Part shown: piece by piece, positions 6,308 through 8,166 of the stretch
Numbering within the stretch: the first letter of the stretch is position 1
How the letters are laid out: every line of letters starts with the position of its first letter
Source: JAXFQS01 sp034178815
GTDB lineage: Bacteria > Verrucomicrobiota > Kiritimatiellia > RFP12 > DVOR01
DNA length: 8,166 nucleotides
Direction: 5' to 3'
NCBI GenBank assembly: GCA_034178815.1
Contig: JAXFQS010000159.1
Location: forward strand, 1 to 8,166
Position numbers and translations under genes: made by a program
The notes under the pieces: model-generated
Databases searched by the model: none
Seen by the model: the letters and a program-made list of their open reading frames with translations, nothing else
What the model was told of the DNA's origin: nothing

Positions 6308-7195
6308 CTAGTCGAGTTCGCGGCGGTAGGGTACGGAGTCTTGGGCGCCGGGCCTGGTAATGGCGATGGCGGCGGCGCGCTGGGCGAAGTGGATGGCTTG
6401 AAGGGGGCTTTGGCCTTCGGAGAGGGCTACGGCGAAGGCGCCGTTGAAGGTATCTCCGGCGGCGACGGTATCGAGGGGTTTGGCTTTGGGGGCGGGGATG
6501 ATCTGGCGGTCGTACCAGACGCCTTTGGCGCCGAGGGTGACGAGTATCCGGGGGGCGCCGAGGCGTTTGAGTTTGGCGACGGCCTGTTCGATTTGGGCGG
6601 GGGTTGCCGGGTCGATTCCGGTGAGGGTGGCGAGTTCGGTTTCGTTGGGGGTGAGCCAGTCGGCGAGTCTGAGGAGTTCTCTGGGGAGGCGTCTGGCGGG
6701 GGCTGGATTGAGGATGACGGTTGTGCCTGCTGCCGAGGCGGTCTTGGCGGCGGCGAGGACGGTTTCGAGGGGTGTTTCGAGTTGGAGGAGGAGCACTTTG
6801 GCGCGTTGGAGGCGTCGGAGTTGTGGGTCGAGGTCTTGGGGGGTGAGTTTGGCGTTGGCGCCTGGGGCGACGGAGATGCAGTTCTGGCCTTTGCGGTCGA
6901 CGAGTATGAGGGCGGTGCCGGTGGGGTGGACGGGGTCGAAGACGATTTGGGTGCGGATGCCGTCGGCTTTCAGTCGGCGGATAGTGTCGCGTCCGAAGGT
7001 GTCGCGTCCGACTTTCCCGATGAAGAGGCATTCGCCGGGTTTCCTGGCGAGGCGGGCGACGGCTACGGCCTGGTTGGCGCCTTTACCGCCTGGGACCATG
7101 CGGAAGGTTCCGCCGGTGACGGTCTCGCCGATGGACGGGATGCGCTGGCCGGAGACGACCAGATCGGTGTTGACACTGCCGATGACTGCTATCAT
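6308..7195 (-). CDS. rbsK: Ribokinase (PfkB family)
   Basis: A 295-residue cytoplasmic kinase, close to the usual length of about 300-310, that phosphorylates D-ribose to ribose 5-phosphate for the pentose phosphate and nucleotide pathways. Visible features: GSVNTDLV (6-13), the sugar-binding GGKGANQA (36-43), NPAPAR (163-168), NETE (184-187), nucleotide-binding TLGAKG (220-225), and the PfkB signature DTVAAGDTFNGA (242-253) with D247 as catalytic base; the AAGD form is the same as in E. coli RbsK. RPGAQDSVP (281-289) matches the monovalent-cation site region of RbsK rather than fructokinases or adenosine kinases. ATG at 7195 is chosen because the protein then begins at the conserved first strand (MIAVIGSVN); GAGGA lies 10 bases upstream. 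First gene of the operon, under the promoter at 7246-7274. A related PfkB kinase with another sugar or nucleoside is the main alternative. Confidence 0.93.
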   Translation of the reverse strand: MIAVIGSVNTDLVVSGQRIPSIGETVTGGTFRMVPGGKGANQAVAVARLARKPGECLFIGKVGRDTFGRDTIRRLKADGIRTQIVFDPVHPTGTALILVDRKGQNCISVAPGANAKLTPQDLDPQLRRLQRAKVLLLQLETPLETVLAAAKTASAAGTTVILNPAPARRLPRELLRLADWLTPNETELATLTGIDPATPAQIEQAVAKLKRLGAPRILVTLGAKGVWYDRQIIPAPKAKPLDTVAAGDTFNGAFAVALSEGQSPLQAIHFAQRAAAIAITRPGAQDSVPYRRELD

Positions 7196-7197
7196 TG

Positions 7198-7216
7198 CTC
7201 GGGTATCCTCGGGTAT
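7198..7216 (-). promoter_or_regulatory. Direct repeat over the ribokinase ribosome-binding site
   Basis: ATACCCGAG occurs twice on the minus strand (7208-7216 and 7198-7206), 10 bp apart, so both copies face the same side of the helix. The Shine-Dalgarno GAGGA (7206-7210) spans the junction. It may be a binding site for a regulator or an mRNA-binding protein, or a chance slippage duplication. Confidence 0.35.
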
Positions 7217-7245
7217 GGAAGGTGCGCAGGATGCGACTAGCAAGC

Positions 7246-7274
7246 AGTCTACCATACGCTCCCGAAGAAGGCAA
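7246..7274 (-). promoter_or_regulatory. Sigma70-type promoter of the ribokinase operon
   Basis: On the minus strand a -35 TTGCCT (7269-7274) is followed by a 17-bp spacer and a -10 TAGACT (7246-7251), preceded by TATGG. TAGACT matches TATAAT at 4 of 6 and TTGCCT matches TTGACA at 4 of 6. Transcription would begin near 7239, giving a leader of about 44 bases that contains the ATACCCGAG repeat. No other convincing promoter was seen inside the seven-gene block. Confidence 0.6.
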
Positions 7275-7283
7275 TGAAAGAGC

Positions 7284-7295
7284 GCCGCGGGCGGC
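7284..7295. other. GC-rich inverted repeat between the two divergent -35 elements
   Basis: GCCGC-GG-GCGGC is a perfect 5-bp inverted repeat located upstream of both promoters. It could be a shared operator. In DNA this GC-rich such short palindromes arise often by chance. Confidence 0.25.
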
Positions 7296-7335
7296 AACCT
7301 TTTCCGCTCGTGGCGGGCGCGGCGGACTTTTGGGC

Positions 7336-7364
7336 TTGCCTTCGGCGGGGGAATGTGGCACGAT
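7336..7364 (+). promoter_or_regulatory. Candidate promoter of the DUF3298 gene
   Basis: TTGCCT (7336-7341), a 17-bp spacer ending TGTGG, and CACGAT (7359-7364) mirror the layout of the opposite promoter. The -10 is weak on its own (3 of 6 to TATAAT), and the call rests on the shared TTGCCTTC start, the equal spacer and the TGG before the -10. The predicted start near 7371 would leave almost no 5' leader before the ATG at 7374. Confidence 0.45.
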
Positions 7365-7373
7365 GGGGTCGTG

Positions 7374-8166
7374 ATGGTTCGTTCCGCCAGATGGCTTTTG
7401 CTCCTGCTCTTTGCCTGGACGCTCCGCGCCGACCCCGAGGCGGCGCTCTTCGGGGCCTACCGCGGCGAGACGCTCCGTGCGGCGGCATCCGCTGCCGCGC
7501 CCGACTGGCGCCTGGCGTTCGATGCCCGCGCGGTCGGTGCCGACCGCCAGATGCTTCGCTGCCGGCTTGAGTTGCGTCTGGAGACCAACCGCGTCGATCT
7601 GCTCCGCCTCGTCGAGGAGGTCGCCCTGTCGCGCACCGCCGCGCCCGCCCTTTCTGAACCGCCCGCCGCCCCCCATCCGCTGGTGCGCTTCGCCCGCGAC
7701 CTGCGCCGACGGACGCTGGCCGAACTGGCCGAAATCGCCCGCGACCCCGAGTGGAAAAGCCGCGACCTCGTCGGCACCACGCTCACCATCCGAAGCCGCC
7801 GGCTCCGCCTCCAGACCGTTTGGAAAGACCCCCGCCGAATCAGTTGGTGGGCCCACGACTTCGCCTACCGCGGCGGCGCCCACGGCACCACCCAAGTCGC
7901 CGCCGAAACCCTCGATCGACTCTCCGGAAAACCCCTCCGGCTCGACGACTTGCTCCCGCCTGAGCGCCGCCCCCAAGCCCTCGAACGCATCCGCCGCCAA
8001 CTCCTCGAAAGCCTCCGCGACGGCTATACCTTACTAGAAGAGCCAACCCTCGCCGCCCCCTTCTACTGCACCTCCCGCGCCCTCCACTTCGTCTACCCCC
8101 CCTGCACCGTCGCGCCCCACGCCGCCGGCATCCTCGACGCGGCAATCCCCCTCCCAAACGCCCCCG
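7374..8166 (+). CDS. Exported DUF3298/RsiV-like protein, 3' end cut by the window edge
   Basis: An open frame of 264 codons with no stop before the right edge. It starts with a signal peptide: MVRSAR, a hydrophobic core WLLLLLFAWTL, then a likely cleavage after LRA (residue 19). The later part fits the DUF3298 (RsiV / heat-shock-cognate-like) domain: FAYRGGAHGTTQ (163-174), the strand-turn LDRLSGKPLRLDDLLPPE (180-197), APFYCTSRALHFVYPP (228-243), then VAPHAAGIL (246-254) leading to the closing strand. In RsiV this domain binds lysozyme outside the cell while an N-terminal anchor holds a sigma factor; here the N-terminus is a short signal peptide with no cytoplasmic sigma-binding part, so an anti-sigma role is not supported. 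In-frame ATG at 7353 and GTG at 7371 also exist; 7374 gives the best signal peptide and has GGGG nearby. The function is unknown. Confidence 0.75.
   Translation, partial: MVRSARWLLLLLFAWTLRADPEAALFGAYRGETLRAAASAAAPDWRLAFDARAVGADRQMLRCRLELRLETNRVDLLRLVEEVALSRTAAPALSEPPAAPHPLVRFARDLRRRTLAELAEIARDPEWKSRDLVGTTLTIRSRRLRLQTVWKDPRRISWWAHDFAYRGGAHGTTQVAAETLDRLSGKPLRLDDLLPPERRPQALERIRRQLLESLRDGYTLLEEPTLAAPFYCTSRALHFVYPPCTVAPHAAGILDAAIPLPNAP

Noticed and set aside
6278..7240. A 320-codon plus-strand open frame opposite ribokinase
   Set aside because: The product is a Gly/Glu/Asp-rich low-complexity string typical of an antisense shadow of C-ending codons. Ribokinase on the other strand has all its family motifs.
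7356..7372. TGGCACG resembling a sigma54 -24 element upstream of the DUF3298 gene
   Set aside because: No GC dinucleotide occurs at the required -12 spacing; bases 7369-7370 are TC.
7411..8037. A closed 208-codon plus-strand frame in the right-hand region
   Set aside because: It is Pro/Ser/Arg-rich and has no domain features. The frame starting at 7374, open to the edge, carries a signal peptide and DUF3298 motifs.

Overview
This is a GC-rich bacterial window of densely packed genes. It holds the end of a plus-strand glycosidase gene, a tight seven-gene block on the minus strand (682-7195), and the start of a divergent plus-strand gene that runs off the right edge. The taxon cannot be fixed from the sequence. 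A GH106-like glycosidase, a DMT/GRP-type sugar porter of a kind I associate with Bacteroidetes and Planctomycetes/Verrucomicrobia genomes, and promoters of the form TTGCCT-N17-TAGACT would fit a member of the PVC superphylum, but this is a low-confidence guess.

Layout. 1-579 (+): C-terminal piece of a large secreted or periplasmic alpha-L-rhamnosidase-like glycosidase. 579-681: a convergent gap of about 100 bp filled with imperfect 23-bp tandem units and small hairpins. 682-7195 (-), read right to left: ribokinase, a ten-helix GRP-family sugar transporter, a GNAT acetyltransferase resembling short N-acetylglutamate synthases, a METTL-like class I methyltransferase, an O-methyltransferase-fold protein, the ABC-F ATPase Uup, and a histidine-phosphatase family protein. 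Gaps between consecutive genes are +28, +11, -11, -4, +2 and -4 nt, so the block reads as one operon with translational coupling. 7196-7373: a 178-bp divergent control region with two facing-away promoters that look alike. 7374-8166 (+): the start of a signal-peptide-bearing DUF3298/RsiV-like protein.

How the genes fit together. Ribokinase and the GRP transporter make a plausible uptake and phosphorylation pair for ribose or a similar sugar, perhaps with sugar released by glycosidases such as the one at the left edge (inference). The remaining operon members (acetyltransferase, two methyltransferases, Uup, phosphatase) do not belong to one known pathway. They look like a housekeeping mixture collected under one promoter.

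The most unusual signal is compositional. The plus strand alternates between G-rich and C-rich blocks of about 1-2 kb although the seven operon genes all point the same way, and at least one switch lies inside a single intact gene (the transporter). No mobile element, CRISPR array, tRNA or rRNA was seen. No convincing rho-independent terminator was found.
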